DNA from: an uncultured Bartonella sp.
Lineage (GTDB): Bacteria; Pseudomonadota; Alphaproteobacteria; Rhizobiales; Rhizobiaceae
Direction of reading: 5' to 3'
DNA: 44,340 bases
NCBI RefSeq assembly: GCF_945285465.1
Contig: NZ_CALYQK010000011.1
Location: forward strand, 1 to 44,340
Part shown: positions 19,460-28,182 of the stretch, one piece after another
Numbering within the stretch: the first letter of the stretch is position 1
Layout of the letters: every line of letters begins with the position of its first letter
Translations under genes and position numbers: made by a program
Notes under the pieces: generated by a model
What the model was told of the DNA's origin: nothing
Database searches by the model: none
The model's input: the letters and a program-made list of their open reading frames with translations, nothing else

Positions 19460-19990
19460 ATGACAAAAGACGAAAATGTGAAACAAAAGGTTCCGGTTGA
19501 TTTGCCTTACCGTAAATGCGTTGGTATTGCGGTTTTCAATAAAGAGGGAAAGGTCTGGGCCGGACGACGCATCAAAAAACGGCTTAGCGAGTTGGATGGT
19601 GCTTCCAAAATTTGGCAAATGCCGCAAGGGGGTATCGACAAAAATGAATCGCCTATCGATGCCGCGCGACGTGAACTTTATGAGGAAACAGGTATCCGTT
19701 CAATAGAATTGATTGGTGAAACAGACGGGTGGATTAACTATGACTTGCCAAAACAACTTGTCGGCGTTGCATTGAAAGGAAAGTATTGCGGGCAGACACA
19801 AAAGTGGTTTGCCTTCCGCTTTATCGGTGATGATAAAGAAATAGCAATTAATCCGCCGCCGGAAGACAATATAGCTGAATTTGATCAGTGGAAATGGGTA
19901 GATATTGAAGCTCTTCCGATGATGGTGGTACCGTTTAAACAGGCGGTTTATGAAAAGGTTGTTGCGCAATTCCGCCATTTTGCTTGTTAA
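19460..19990 (+). CDS. rppH: RNA pyrophosphohydrolase RppH / invasion-associated protein IalA
   Basis: Nudix hydrolase that removes pyrophosphate from dinucleoside polyphosphates and from 5'-triphosphate RNA ends, starting mRNA decay. The Nudix box occupies residues 57-79 and fits GX5EX7REUXEEXGU exactly (RELYEETGI at its end). WQMPQGGID and QKWFAFRF are typical of RppH. In Bartonella this gene is called ialA because with ialB it promotes erythrocyte invasion in E. coli transfer experiments. The ATG follows AGGTGGCG. ialB starts 107 bp downstream, with a perfect hairpin in the gap. Confidence 0.95.
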   Translation: MTKDENVKQKVPVDLPYRKCVGIAVFNKEGKVWAGRRIKKRLSELDGASKIWQMPQGGIDKNESPIDAARRELYEETGIRSIELIGETDGWINYDLPKQLVGVALKGKYCGQTQKWFAFRFIGDDKEIAINPPPEDNIAEFDQWKWVDIEALPMMVVPFKQAVYEKVVAQFRHFAC

Positions 19991-20020
19991 TAGAGCCATC
20001 AAAGTTAAAATTCGGCTAGT

Positions 20021-20044
20021 TTATAGAAGAGGAGTCTTCTATAA
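20021..20044 (+). other. Perfect 10-bp stem-loop with GGAG loop upstream of ialB
   Basis: TTATAGAAGA (20021-20030), loop GGAG, then TCTTCTATAA (20035-20044). No T tract follows on either strand, so it is not a normal terminator. It lies 53 bp before the ialB ATG, between ialA and ialB, and shows a GGA in an exposed loop. Confidence 0.75.
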
Positions 20045-20097
20045 CAAGGTGGAGTTTGTAAATTGGGTATAAATTTAATTCTGGAAAGAAAAATAAA

Positions 20098-20652
20098 ATG
20101 AAACGCTTGTTCTGTTCTCTTTTTGCTATTGCGCTGCTTTCTTTATCATCATCTGCTTTGGCCGATAATCAAAAAGGAGCAAAACCTAATGCAGCAGTAT
20201 TGCCGAATGGTGCATCATCGTTGACTGAAACTTATGGCTTATGGACTGTCAATTGTGCCGTGCAGAACGGCGAAAAAGCTTGTGCTCTGGTGCGTCAGGA
20301 AGTCAACAATCAAAATCAGCCTGTTATTAGCATGAATGTTTCCAGCAATAATGACGACACTGTATCCGGCGTTCTGGTTGTACCATTCGGTATTCTTGTC
20401 ACTAAGCCAATTCATTTGAAAGTTGATGACACGAAGGCCGTCATTCAGACGAGCGTACGCACATGTATGCCAGCCGGTTGTATAGTGCCGATCGCATTCG
20501 ATAGAAATGCTATCGCGAGCTTGCGTAGTGGCAAACAGCTTAATATTCAGGCGACTTCCGCTGGCAATAACGAACAAGTGCTTGATAATCTCTTTGTTCA
20601 GCTTGACGGTTTTGGTTCGGCTCTTGATCGTCTGACGGCCCTGAAAAAATAG
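20098..20652 (+). CDS. ialB: Invasion-associated locus B family protein IalB
   Basis: Exported IalB-family protein. Signal peptide at residues 1-22 (cut after SSALA). The mature part shows the family pattern TYGLWTVNCAV near residue 45 and four cysteines (C53, C62, C123, C128) likely forming two disulphides; TCMPAGCIVPIAFD is the second cysteine pair. In Bartonella IalB is an inner/outer membrane-associated protein linked to erythrocyte invasion, while the wider family occurs in free-living Rhizobiales with unknown function. The ATG follows GGAAAGAAAAATAA. A bidirectional terminator comes right after the stop. Confidence 0.93.
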   Translation: MKRLFCSLFAIALLSLSSSALADNQKGAKPNAAVLPNGASSLTETYGLWTVNCAVQNGEKACALVRQEVNNQNQPVISMNVSSNNDDTVSGVLVVPFGILVTKPIHLKVDDTKAVIQTSVRTCMPAGCIVPIAFDRNAIASLRSGKQLNIQATSAGNNEQVLDNLFVQLDGFGSALDRLTALKK

Positions 20653-20689
20653 CCGATAGAATTTTTTCCCTATTTAAAGTCAATGCGCT

Positions 20690-20715
20690 AAAAATGGTTC
20701 GAGAGAACCATTTTT
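20690..20715. terminator. Bidirectional terminator between ialB and zntA
   Basis: AAAAATGGTTC (20690-20700), loop GAGA, then GAACCATTTTT (20705-20715) form an 11-bp perfect stem with T runs on both strands. It lies between convergent genes and touches the stop codon of the zntA-type gene (20714-20716), so it can serve both transcripts. Confidence 0.9.
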
Positions 20716-23122
20716 ATTTTTTAAACAGCAATAATCGCAATGCATTAAGAGTGACTAGAACTGTCGCTCCGGTGTCTGCCATCACCGCAAGCCAAAGTCC
20801 GGTCATGCCGAAGATTGTGGTGATAAGAAATATCATTTTCAAACCCAGAGCAATAGCAACATTTTCTTTGATATTACGCATTGTGGTGCGTGAAAGCAGA
20901 ATAAGTGTCGGAATATCACTCATCCTGTTGCGCAATATGGCGGCATCTGCTGTCTCGAGTGCGACATCTGTGCCCGATCCCATAGCAACACCGACATCGG
21001 CAACAGCAAGTGCAGGTGCATCGTTAATTCCGTCACCAACCATGACGACGGTGTGGTTGCAACCTATTTCTTTTATCGCCTTGACTTTCATTTCGGGCAA
21101 AAGTTCTGCTCTGACGGCAAGGCCGAGTTTTTTGGCAATCGCTTCGCCTGTACGCTGGTTGTCACCTGTCAACATAATGGAAGTTACACCAAGCTGGTGC
21201 AAACGTTGAATTGCATCAACCGCATCATTTCTCGGCTCGTCGCGCATTGCGATGATGCCGATAGCTTTTCTGTCATGGTAGACCACAATAACAGTTTTTC
21301 CTTCGCTTTCAAATTGATAGACGCTATCTTGCAAATTTTTACCGATAATACCGTAATCAGTTGAAAATCTTGGCGCGCCGATAAATACCGGTTTTCCGTG
21401 CCATTCGGCAATAATACCTTTACCCGCAACCGCCTTGACGCTTGTAACAGACAGGGCGTCGACTTTGCGTTTTCCGCTTTCGGTAATAATTGCAACAGCC
21501 AAGGGGTGGCTTGATTCACGTTCAAGTGCAACAGCAAGTTGTAGCAGTTCATTTTCCGAATATTCAGTTGTTACAATATCGGTGACAACAGGGATACCTT
21601 GGGTAAGTGTACCGGTTTTATCGAAAGTTATGCGGTCGGCTTTGGATAAGGTTTCAACGACATTGCCACCTTTGATAAGAAGCCCGTGGCGGGTACCGGC
21701 CGATAACCCCGATGCAATGGCTGCCGGAACAGAAATGACAAGTGCACATGGACAACCGATCAGCAGCAAAGCCAGAGCGCGATAGGTCCATTCCTTCCAT
21801 TGCCCGTCAAAAAGAGGTGGAATAATTGCCACAAGAATCGCAATGCCGACAATTATAGGCATATAGACTTTGGCAAAGGAGTCGATAAAGCGCTGCGTTG
21901 GTGCTTTGGCATCCTGTGCTTCTTCAACCAGTGCGACAATTCGTGCAATCGTGTTATCGGTAGGCTTTGTTTCAACACGAATGCGTAACGGTGCCTCTTG
22001 ATTGATGGCTCCGGCATAAACCTTGTTGTTGATCGTTTTGCTAATCGGAAGTGACTCGCCGGTGATAGGGGACTCGTCAACACTTGACGTACCCTCGATA
22101 ACGGTTCCATCGGCAGCAATACGATCACCGGGTCGAACGACAATAATATTTCCAATCTTAAGGCTGTCGGCCGCAACTTCTGCAAGATTACCGGCGTTTT
22201 CTATCCAGGCGGTTTTAGGGGCCAGTTTACTCAATGACTTTATGCCGGCTCGTGCGTGTCCTGTTGCAACGCCTTCAAGGACTTCACCAACACAGAAAAG
22301 AAAAACAACAACGGCAGCTTCTTGCGTGGCATTGATAAAGATCGCGCCAACTGCAGCAATTGTCATCAACATTTCAATGGTAAAGGGGCTGCCGTTTTTC
22401 AATGCCGCAAAGGCACGTCTGGAAACAGGAAACAATGAAACTAGTGCGGCGATGGTAAAAAACCAGAACGAAAAACGCGGTAGAAATGCCGATGCAGAAT
22501 AAGCTAAAACCAATAGAATTCCGGAAAGAATTGCCGCCTCGCCTTTGCGTGTTTTATACCATGTGCGTTCTGCACTATCATTTGCCGCTTTATTGGAACG
22601 AAGTTTATGCAAACGATAACCGAGCGAAGCAACAGTTTTTTCAATCTGTTCGGCTGTGATCCGGTTTTTGTCAGCTTTTAAAGACAGTCTTTCGCGCGCA
22701 AGCGAAACATGGACATTTTCAACGCCGCCCATTCGTTCCAGAGCTTTGGTAATTGTTGCGGCACAGGCCGCACAATCCATTCCTTCAACCCGCCATATGG
22801 AATTATTGTCAGCTTCCAATTTTTCTTCATCTTCAACGACGACATCATTATCTTCGTCATGATCATCATGTTGGCTGTGGCAATGATGATGCATATGTTC
22901 TGCATGCTCGTGATTTTGACAATGGTTGCCAGATGGGAGGTCACGACCATGCTCGTCATGGCAGCAGCAGTTATTTGTTGAACCATCGTGGTCGTGTTGA
23001 TTGCCGTTTGCAGGTGGTGTGCGGTCGCTGCAATTTTCAATTTTCACGAGGGGATCGGCAATGTCATGTTCGTGGTGATGATTGCTATCTTTTTCGACTT
23101 TGTCCATGGAATTCTGCTCCAT
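20714..23122 (-). CDS. zntA: Zinc/cadmium/lead-exporting P1B-type ATPase (ZntA/CadA-like)
   Basis: Inner-membrane metal pump driven by ATP. Residues 1-90 are a metal-loading tail with about 18 His and 6 Cys. An HMA domain follows (GMDCAAC at 114-120), then membrane helices, TGES at 354-357, the transport motif CPC at 457-459, phosphorylated Asp in DKTGT at 501, HP at 539-540 and GDGIND at 696-701. The C-terminal MADTGATVLVTLNALRLL carries the Asp seen in ZntA-type zinc pumps. These marks indicate Zn/Cd/Pb rather than copper. The ATG at 23122 has a weak ribosome-binding site; ATG 23107 (preceded by GGAG) is an equally good or better start. It diverges from a MerR regulator. Confidence 0.94.
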   Translation of the reverse strand: MEQNSMDKVEKDSNHHHEHDIADPLVKIENCSDRTPPANGNQHDHDGSTNNCCCHDEHGRDLPSGNHCQNHEHAEHMHHHCHSQHDDHDEDNDVVVEDEEKLEADNNSIWRVEGMDCAACAATITKALERMGGVENVHVSLARERLSLKADKNRITAEQIEKTVASLGYRLHKLRSNKAANDSAERTWYKTRKGEAAILSGILLVLAYSASAFLPRFSFWFFTIAALVSLFPVSRRAFAALKNGSPFTIEMLMTIAAVGAIFINATQEAAVVVFLFCVGEVLEGVATGHARAGIKSLSKLAPKTAWIENAGNLAEVAADSLKIGNIIVVRPGDRIAADGTVIEGTSSVDESPITGESLPISKTINNKVYAGAINQEAPLRIRVETKPTDNTIARIVALVEEAQDAKAPTQRFIDSFAKVYMPIIVGIAILVAIIPPLFDGQWKEWTYRALALLLIGCPCALVISVPAAIASGLSAGTRHGLLIKGGNVVETLSKADRITFDKTGTLTQGIPVVTDIVTTEYSENELLQLAVALERESSHPLAVAIITESGKRKVDALSVTSVKAVAGKGIIAEWHGKPVFIGAPRFSTDYGIIGKNLQDSVYQFESEGKTVIVVYHDRKAIGIIAMRDEPRNDAVDAIQRLHQLGVTSIMLTGDNQRTGEAIAKKLGLAVRAELLPEMKVKAIKEIGCNHTVVMVGDGINDAPALAVADVGVAMGSGTDVALETADAAILRNRMSDIPTLILLSRTTMRNIKENVAIALGLKMIFLITTIFGMTGLWLAVMADTGATVLVTLNALRLLLFKK

Positions 23123-23166
23123 CTTTAAATCTTGGTATCAAATACTGGCTTTTATTGTCGAATACT

Positions 23167-23197
23167 TATATAATTCCTGTAGCGACTACAGGTTCAA
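23167..23197 (-). promoter_or_regulatory. MerR-type promoter/operator for zntA
   Basis: On the minus strand TTGAAC (23197-23192) and TATATA (23172-23167) are separated by 19 bp. That spacing is overlong and typical of MerR-activated promoters. The spacer carries the dyad CCTGTAG-CGA-CTACAGG (23176-23192). The regulator would bind here and twist the DNA when metal is present. A plus-strand TATAAT (23169-23174) overlaps and may serve the regulator gene itself. Confidence 0.88.
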
Positions 23198-23205
23198 GGG
23201 CAAAA

Positions 23206-23634
23206 ATGAAAAAAGTTGATTTTTCAATTGGTGAACTATCGAAAAATAGCGGATGCAACATTGAAACAATTCGCTATTACGGCAAAATCGGCCTGTTAAA
23301 CGAAGCCGAACGCACTGAAGGCAATCAACGTCGTTATGTCGAGGACGATTATAAGCGGTTATTGTTTGTATTGCGCGCACGCAACCTCGGCTTTTCCATA
23401 GATTCCATTCGTCAGTTGATAAAACTTTCCCAACATCCGGATGACCCGTGTGGAGAGGCCGATACGATTGCCCATCGCCAATTGTCAGAAACGCGGGCAA
23501 AAATTGCCCGCCTGAAAATTCTCGAAAAAGAGCTTGCCAAAATCACCAGACCTTGCAAGGGACATAAAATCCATGAATGCAAGGTCATTGAAAGTCTTGC
23601 CGATAATGCTGCTACCCACAATTTCGAGACTTAA
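23206..23634 (+). CDS. zntR: MerR-family metal-responsive regulator (ZntR/CadR-like)
   Basis: Transcriptional activator of the divergent ATPase gene. The winged helix-turn-helix lies at the N-terminus (FSIGELSKNSGCNIETIRYY, then GLLNEAERTEGNQRRY). A dimerisation helix follows, and cysteine/histidine sites in PDDPCGEAD and RPCKGHKIHECKV are probably the metal-binding loop. The 142 residues fit the family. The start is ATG 23206, with AAGGG just upstream; longer in-frame extensions would run backward through the ATPase gene and are not credible. The operator lies 14 bp upstream. Metal choice (Zn or Cd/Pb) is uncertain. Confidence 0.92.
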   Translation: MKKVDFSIGELSKNSGCNIETIRYYGKIGLLNEAERTEGNQRRYVEDDYKRLLFVLRARNLGFSIDSIRQLIKLSQHPDDPCGEADTIAHRQLSETRAKIARLKILEKELAKITRPCKGHKIHECKVIESLADNAATHNFET

Positions 23635-23656
23635 AACCTGAAAAGGTGAATAGATT

Positions 23657-23869
23657 TTACACCGCTTGCGGCGTGTAGTCTTCCTGTTTTATAAGTTCTG
23701 CAAGAGCAGCTTTATCGGCAACTCCGGAAACTTTTACCAAGTGTTTGTCGAGTTCGATTTCGACTTTGGCAACCGGATATTTCTCTTTAATGGCATTGGT
23801 GATTGTCTTAACACAATGCTCGCATGTCATATCTTCTACCTTGAATATAGCTGTGTTTTTGTCGGACAT
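23657..23869 (-). CDS. Small heavy-metal-associated (HMA) domain protein
   Basis: A 70-residue single HMA domain of the CopZ/MerP type. It has the ferredoxin-like fold signature, with the MTCEHC metal site at residues 14-19 and VEIELDKHLVKVSG in the middle. There is no signal peptide, so it is a cytoplasmic chaperone. The ATG follows AAAGGAATAG. It lies 22 bp from the end of the convergent MerR gene, so it belongs to the metal locus. Such chaperones usually partner copper pumps, whereas the neighbouring ATPase looks zinc-type, so its metal and partner are unclear. Confidence 0.9.
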   Translation of the reverse strand: MSDKNTAIFKVEDMTCEHCVKTITNAIKEKYPVAKVEIELDKHLVKVSGVADKAALAELIKQEDYTPQAV

Positions 23870-23987
23870 TTTTCTATTCCTTTGGTCATTGGCTATTTAC
23901 TATAATATGAGGGGTTCCTATAGGGTAAGGTCAAGGGAAAGATCGCAGCAAATTCCGATAACCTCAGAAATTTTTTTGAGAAGGCCT

Positions 23988-25310
23988 ATGCGCAAATTAA
24001 ACGGTAACGACATACGCACTCTGGGACTGGCATCGCTTGGCGGTGCGCTGGAATTTTATGATTTTATCATTTTTATATTTTTCACCAGTGAAATTTCCCA
24101 TACGGTTTTGCCGGCTGAAATGTCGGTATGGCTTGCCACAACATGGACTTATGGCATTTTCGCGGCCGGTTATCTCATGCGCCCGATCGGTGGAATTATC
24201 ATGGCCCATCTTGGTGACAGATTTGGACGCAAGCGTATATTCACTTTTTCCGTATTGCTGATGTCTTTGGCAACATTGGGAATGGCTTTTGTGCCGACTT
24301 ATGACCATTTTGGCATTGCCGCACCGCTTATCCTGCTTTTATGCCGCATGATGCAAGGTTTGGCCGTTGGTGGAGAAGTGCCAGGGGCGTGGACCTTTGT
24401 TGCCGAGCATGTTCCCGAGCGGCATGTAGGATTAGCGACGGGAGTTCTGACATCCGGTCTGTCGTTGGGAATCTTGATCGGCTCGTTTATTGCATTTGCT
24501 ATCAACCATATTGTCCATAATGGTATTTTGCCTTGGCCGGAAGAAATAACTGACTTCTGGGGCTGGCGCGTTGCATTTATTATTGGTGGAGCTTTCGGGT
24601 TAATCGCTGTCTGGCTCAGGCGTTATCTCGACGAAACGCCAATATTTAGGGAAATGAAAGCCAAAAAAGCACTTGCCAAAGAAATTCCGTTGAAGGTGGT
24701 TTTGACCAAATATTTTGGTGGTGTCATTGTAGCTGTGCTTTTGACATGGTCGTTGTCGGCCACGGTCATGATAAGTACTTTGCTTACGCCAAATTATATG
24801 AAAGCGGCACCGTATAATTATTCGGGCGATATAACTCTTGCTGCCAATTCGATAACAAGTTTTTTCCTGATTTTGGGAACGCCGGTTGCCGGTTTTCTGT
24901 GCGACCGTTTCGGAAGCGGACGATTTTTCACCTTTGGCGGCGCTTGTTTTGCTGTCATTGCCTATACTTTTTACAATTTTGCCGGCTATTCAGTAACAGT
25001 TTTGTTCTTGTGTTCTGCAATACTCGGTTTTTTTGCCGGCTATGTCGGTTCGGTCGCTTATGTCATCGTCCGGAGTTTCCCGGCTTCGGTAAGGTTTTCC
25101 GGACTGTCATTTTCCTATAATATCTCATATGCAATTTTTGGCGGGTTGACACCTTGGGCAATCAACCTTTTTCAGCCGCTCTTTCCGATGGTTCATATGT
25201 GGTATTTGATTGTTATTTCACTTCTTGCAAGTCTGGTCGGTCTATATCTCTTGTTTTATGGCGAAAGAAAACAAATGCCGATTGGAATAGAAGAGTTACA
25301 CCAATCATAA
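23988..25310 (+). CDS. MFS transporter, metabolite:H+ symporter (MHS) type
   Basis: Twelve-helix inner-membrane transporter, 440 residues. The MHS hallmark FYDFIIFIF in helix 1, GYLMRPIGGIIMAHLGDRFG with the loop 2-3 motif, RMMQGLAVGGEVPGAWTF in helix 4-5, and FWGWRVAFIIGG in helix 6 are all present. The family moves organic acids, betaines or amino-acid-like solutes; the substrate cannot be read from sequence. The start is ATG 23988 with GAGAAGG before it; an open frame extends further upstream, but that part overlaps the HMA gene on the other strand and lacks conservation. Confidence 0.9.
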   Translation: MRKLNGNDIRTLGLASLGGALEFYDFIIFIFFTSEISHTVLPAEMSVWLATTWTYGIFAAGYLMRPIGGIIMAHLGDRFGRKRIFTFSVLLMSLATLGMAFVPTYDHFGIAAPLILLLCRMMQGLAVGGEVPGAWTFVAEHVPERHVGLATGVLTSGLSLGILIGSFIAFAINHIVHNGILPWPEEITDFWGWRVAFIIGGAFGLIAVWLRRYLDETPIFREMKAKKALAKEIPLKVVLTKYFGGVIVAVLLTWSLSATVMISTLLTPNYMKAAPYNYSGDITLAANSITSFFLILGTPVAGFLCDRFGSGRFFTFGGACFAVIAYTFYNFAGYSVTVLFLCSAILGFFAGYVGSVAYVIVRSFPASVRFSGLSFSYNISYAIFGGLTPWAINLFQPLFPMVHMWYLIVISLLASLVGLYLLFYGERKQMPIGIEELHQS

Positions 25311-25464
25311 ATTCCGTCATTCTGCGCAACAGGATAACCGCCGATGAGATTTCAAGGCTCTTGCCAGTTTTTAACCTAGGCACTAAATCCTTGTGAAAAG
25401 GGCTTGCTCATTGCCGATTTGAATGGCAATTTCCACTTTAACGCTGTTGTCGAAGGAAAAGAGA

Positions 25465-25758
25465 ATGATTTTTGCATTGCTTCAGGTAATTGATCTTATA
25501 TTTAACGTTTATATTTTCATTCTCATTGCCAGTGCAATCTTCTCATGGCTTTATGCGTTCAATATCGTCAATCCCCGCAATCCGTTGATCGCCGCTATTG
25601 GCAATTTTCTTTATCTGGCAACAGAGCCGGTGCTTGCGCCAATCAGACGGTTTTTACCGAATTTGGGGTCGATTGATATTTCGCCAATTGTCGTTTTTCT
25701 GATTATCTATTTTATCCGAATTTTCATGTGGCGCGCTTATGCCGGTCTGTTTTTCTGA
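25465..25758 (+). CDS. YggT family integral membrane protein
   Basis: A 97-residue protein with two hydrophobic helices (about 8-32 and 68-92) separated by a loop containing [20 protein letters not shown] and APIRRFLP, the YggT signature. The function is unsettled; homologues have been linked to osmotic tolerance and cell division. The start is ATG 25465, preceded by GAAGGAAAAGAGA; an upstream in-frame ATG at 25423 would add a non-conserved leader. It stands alone between two MFS genes and is convergent with the second. Confidence 0.9.
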   Translation: MIFALLQVIDLIFNVYIFILIASAIFSWLYAFNIVNPRNPLIAAIGNFLYLATEPVLAPIRRFLPNLGSIDISPIVVFLIIYFIRIFMWRAYAGLFF

Positions 25759-25833
25759 TGTTTCTGTGCTGATAGAAGTGGGCTTAGACATTTTTGCCTG
25801 ACAATATTTGCAATGTTGGGCGCACGCAAAGCT

Positions 25834-27117
25834 CTAGCCTGGTTTTTTGTTTCTGCTCCAAAAAACTGCACCCAAACATAACAGGTTGGTGATAATAAGA
25901 TAATAGGCGGGCGAAGACGGGTTGCCGGTAACATCCAACAACCATGAAACAACGATTTGCGCCGTGCCACCAAAAAAGGTTATGCCGAGAGCATAAGAGA
26001 TAGAAAAGCCGGTTGCTCGCAAGCGTTTGGGAAAGCTCTCGCATAAAAATACAACAATTCCGGCACCGCTAATATTTTGCAGCGCAGTAAAAATGGTAAT
26101 GACAATAAAAAAAAGCCAAACGTTATTATATTGATTAACCAGATAAAGCCCCGGCCAAAGGATGACGGGCAATATAATGCGCGGAATGACGATTGTCAGC
26201 CGACGGCCAAAATGGTCGGCACAATAACCGCCGATAAGTGCAAAAATGACAACGCCTATGCCGACGATAAAAGTCGAAAGCATTGAAAAACTTTCGCTAA
26301 AGCGCAGTTCGGTCAGCGCGTAAGTTGTCATATAATTCAAAAAGTACTGGGTAATGGTACTTCCCGAAAGGATGAAAATGCCAATAATGATTAAATCCTG
26401 ATGATGCTCAAATATTTCTTTCAGCAGGCTTTTTGTTGTAGAATTTTCTGCCTTGTCTTCAATCTTGAGTGTTTCTCCCAGATGACGGCGCATAACAATG
26501 GCGATCGGTAAGATGACAAGCCCGAGCGAGAATGCAATGCGCCATCCCCAATCTGCCAATTGTCGAGAGTCGAGAAAATAGGAAAGAATAAAGCCAGCAA
26601 GCCCGGCAGCAATAGCAGCTGCACCTTGTGCTACAATTTGCCAACTGGCATAAAATGCGCGTTTATTTTTAGGGGCGGCTTCCATGATAAAAGTTGTTGC
26701 TGGCCCGGCTTCTCCGCCCCAGGCAAGTCCTTGTGCCAGTTTTGCTATAACAAGCAATATTGGTGCAAAAATGCCGATTGTCTCATAGCCGGGAAGAATG
26801 ACGAGGCCCGCTGTTCCTAAAGCCATAAGGAACATGGTTAAAATCATCGCGGGTTTGCGTCCCATTTTATCGGCATATGAACCGAAAAAAATTGCACCTA
26901 GCGGTCGGGCAATAAATCCGATGGCGAATGTTGAAACGGATAGAAGCAGACTGGAAAATTCATTGTTCGAGGGAAAAAACGTTTTACCGATCATGACGGC
27001 AAATGTCGTATAAACGATAAAGTCATAAAATTCAACAGCATTGCCAATAGCGACGGCGGCAACATCACGTTTGGAAATATATGTCTTTTGCATCGGTTTT
27101 TTGCTTTGAACATTCAT
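25834..27117 (-). CDS. MFS transporter, metabolite:H+ symporter (MHS) type
   Basis: Second MHS-type transporter, 427 residues and twelve predicted helices. Markers are VEFYDFIVYTTFAV in helix 1, GFIARPLGAIFFGSYADKMG with GRKPAM, and LAQGLAWGGEAGPATTF. This resembles proline/betaine and citrate-proton symporters, but the substrate is unknown. The start ATG 27117 is preceded by GGAAATT; a GTG at 27138 is a weaker alternative. It is only distantly similar to the transporter at 23988-25310, so a recent duplication is not suggested. Confidence 0.9.
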   Translation of the reverse strand: MNVQSKKPMQKTYISKRDVAAVAIGNAVEFYDFIVYTTFAVMIGKTFFPSNNEFSSLLLSVSTFAIGFIARPLGAIFFGSYADKMGRKPAMILTMFLMALGTAGLVILPGYETIGIFAPILLVIAKLAQGLAWGGEAGPATTFIMEAAPKNKRAFYASWQIVAQGAAAIAAGLAGFILSYFLDSRQLADWGWRIAFSLGLVILPIAIVMRRHLGETLKIEDKAENSTTKSLLKEIFEHHQDLIIIGIFILSGSTITQYFLNYMTTYALTELRFSESFSMLSTFIVGIGVVIFALIGGYCADHFGRRLTIVIPRIILPVILWPGLYLVNQYNNVWLFFIVITIFTALQNISGAGIVVFLCESFPKRLRATGFSISYALGITFFGGTAQIVVSWLLDVTGNPSSPAYYLIITNLLCLGAVFWSRNKKPG

Positions 27118-27486
27118 AATTTCCAAATTCCCTTGCACCGGTATTGTTCAACGTTTTAAAACTATTTCTGGAGCCTGTTGATTGCGTTGAAAATTTTAGT
27201 TGAAGGTAATGCCAAATGCTCTCTCCGAGCCTAAAAACTTTCGTGTCATAAACGTTTAAATAATGTTGATAAATTAGCCAAAGTAGTGAAAACAAAAATA
27301 ATAACAATAGAATAGAATGTTAACTGCAGCCACGATAAAAATTTGGTAGGTTTATGTTTATTGATATAAGTTGCAGGTGGGAACATAATTTTGTCGAAAC
27401 TGTCTTTAATAGGGAAACAGTACATTCGAGCCGAGAACGAGAAATCAGCAAGAATAAACATCTATATCGTATTGATTGCAGAAAAT
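27118..27486. other. Intergenic region between MFS gene and ppa terminator
   Basis: About 370 bp, AT-rich. It should hold the promoter of the minus-strand MFS gene. A possible 71-residue minus-strand frame (27246-27461) would encode a short protein with one hydrophobic helix, but it lacks a clear ribosome-binding site and was not accepted. Nothing else was recognised. Confidence 0.4.
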
Positions 27487-27513
27487 AACGCCCGTCAAAA
27501 ATTGAAGGGCGTT
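27487..27513 (-). terminator. Probable terminator after ppa
   Basis: On the minus strand AACGCCC (27513-27507) and GGGCGTT (27493-27487) form a 7-bp stem around a 13-base loop, followed by ATTTTCT. It lies about 70 bp after the ppa stop. Confidence 0.65.
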
Positions 27514-27583
27514 TGAATGAAATATAAACCAAAAAGGACAGAACCATAATTGAAATAGCTGACAATCAGCTATTTTTGCCGGT

Positions 27584-28114
27584 TCACTTCTTTTTAGCGC
27601 GGTTGATAGCCTGATTGATCAATTCGCGAGCAAAATCCTCGTCTTTCCAGCCGCTGATCTTAACCCATTTGCCTGGTTCTAGATCTTTATAATGCTGGAA
27701 AAAATGTTCAACCTGCTTTAACGTGATTTCGGGCATATCGGCATAGTCATGGACATCAACATAGCGTTGTGTCATTTTTGGTGTCGGTACAGCGATGATT
27801 TTTTCATCTTTGCCACCGTCATCTTCCATAATCAATGCACCGATAGGACGGCAGTTGATAACACATCCGGGCACCAATGGACGGGTATTGAGAACAAGAA
27901 CATCAATAGGATCGCCGTCTTCGGATAATGTGTGCGGAACAAATCCGTAATTGCCCGGATAAGTCATCGGGGTATAAAGGAAGCGGTCGACAAACAGTGC
28001 ACCTGACTTTTTGTCCATTTCATACTTGATTGGTTGTCCACCAACAGGGACCTCAATAATAACGTTGACATCTTCAGGTGGATTTTTGCCAATCGGTATC
28101 AAATCAATATTCAT
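27584..28114 (-). CDS. ppa: Inorganic pyrophosphatase (family I)
   Basis: Soluble enzyme that splits pyrophosphate to drive biosynthetic reactions. Family I signatures include [15 protein letters not shown], the [11 protein letters not shown] region, and the metal-binding [10 protein letters not shown] motif with the catalytic aspartates. The later [19 protein letters not shown] segment is also typical. The 176 residues match bacterial hexameric enzymes. The start is ATG 28114, with GGAAAGGATG upstream; an upstream in-frame ATG would run through the terminator of typA. It is preceded by that terminator, so ppa probably has its own promoter in the short gap or depends on read-through. Confidence 0.97.
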   Translation of the reverse strand: MNIDLIPIGKNPPEDVNVIIEVPVGGQPIKYEMDKKSGALFVDRFLYTPMTYPGNYGFVPHTLSEDGDPIDVLVLNTRPLVPGCVINCRPIGALIMEDDGGKDEKIIAVPTPKMTQRYVDVHDYADMPEITLKQVEHFFQHYKDLEPGKWVKISGWKDEDFARELINQAINRAKKK

Positions 28115-28141
28115 AGAGACATCCTTTCCAGAATAAAAATA

Positions 28142-28166
28142 GCCGGATATATTTTCGATATCCGGC
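28142..28166 (-). terminator. Intrinsic terminator after typA
   Basis: GCCGGATAT and ATATCCGGC (28142-28150 and 28158-28166) form a 9-bp perfect stem with a 7-base loop. On the minus strand TATTTTTATT follows. It lies 17 bp after the typA stop and before ppa. Confidence 0.88.
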
Positions 28167-28182
28167 ATAAATGGAGAAAAAA

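Noticed and set aside
20714-20740. Recent duplication of the two MFS genes as a composite element with the metal locus
   Set aside because: The MFS proteins are only distantly alike and no flanking repeats or transposase were seen.
22753-23205. Long N-terminal extension of the MerR regulator running back through the ATPase gene
   Set aside because: The extension is antisense to the ATPase leader, lacks any known domain, and the ATG at 23206 has a ribosome-binding site directly before the winged-helix domain.
27246-27461. Small membrane protein frame upstream of the MFS gene
   Set aside because: One hydrophobic helix only, no convincing ribosome-binding site, and overlapping frames on the same strand of similar quality.
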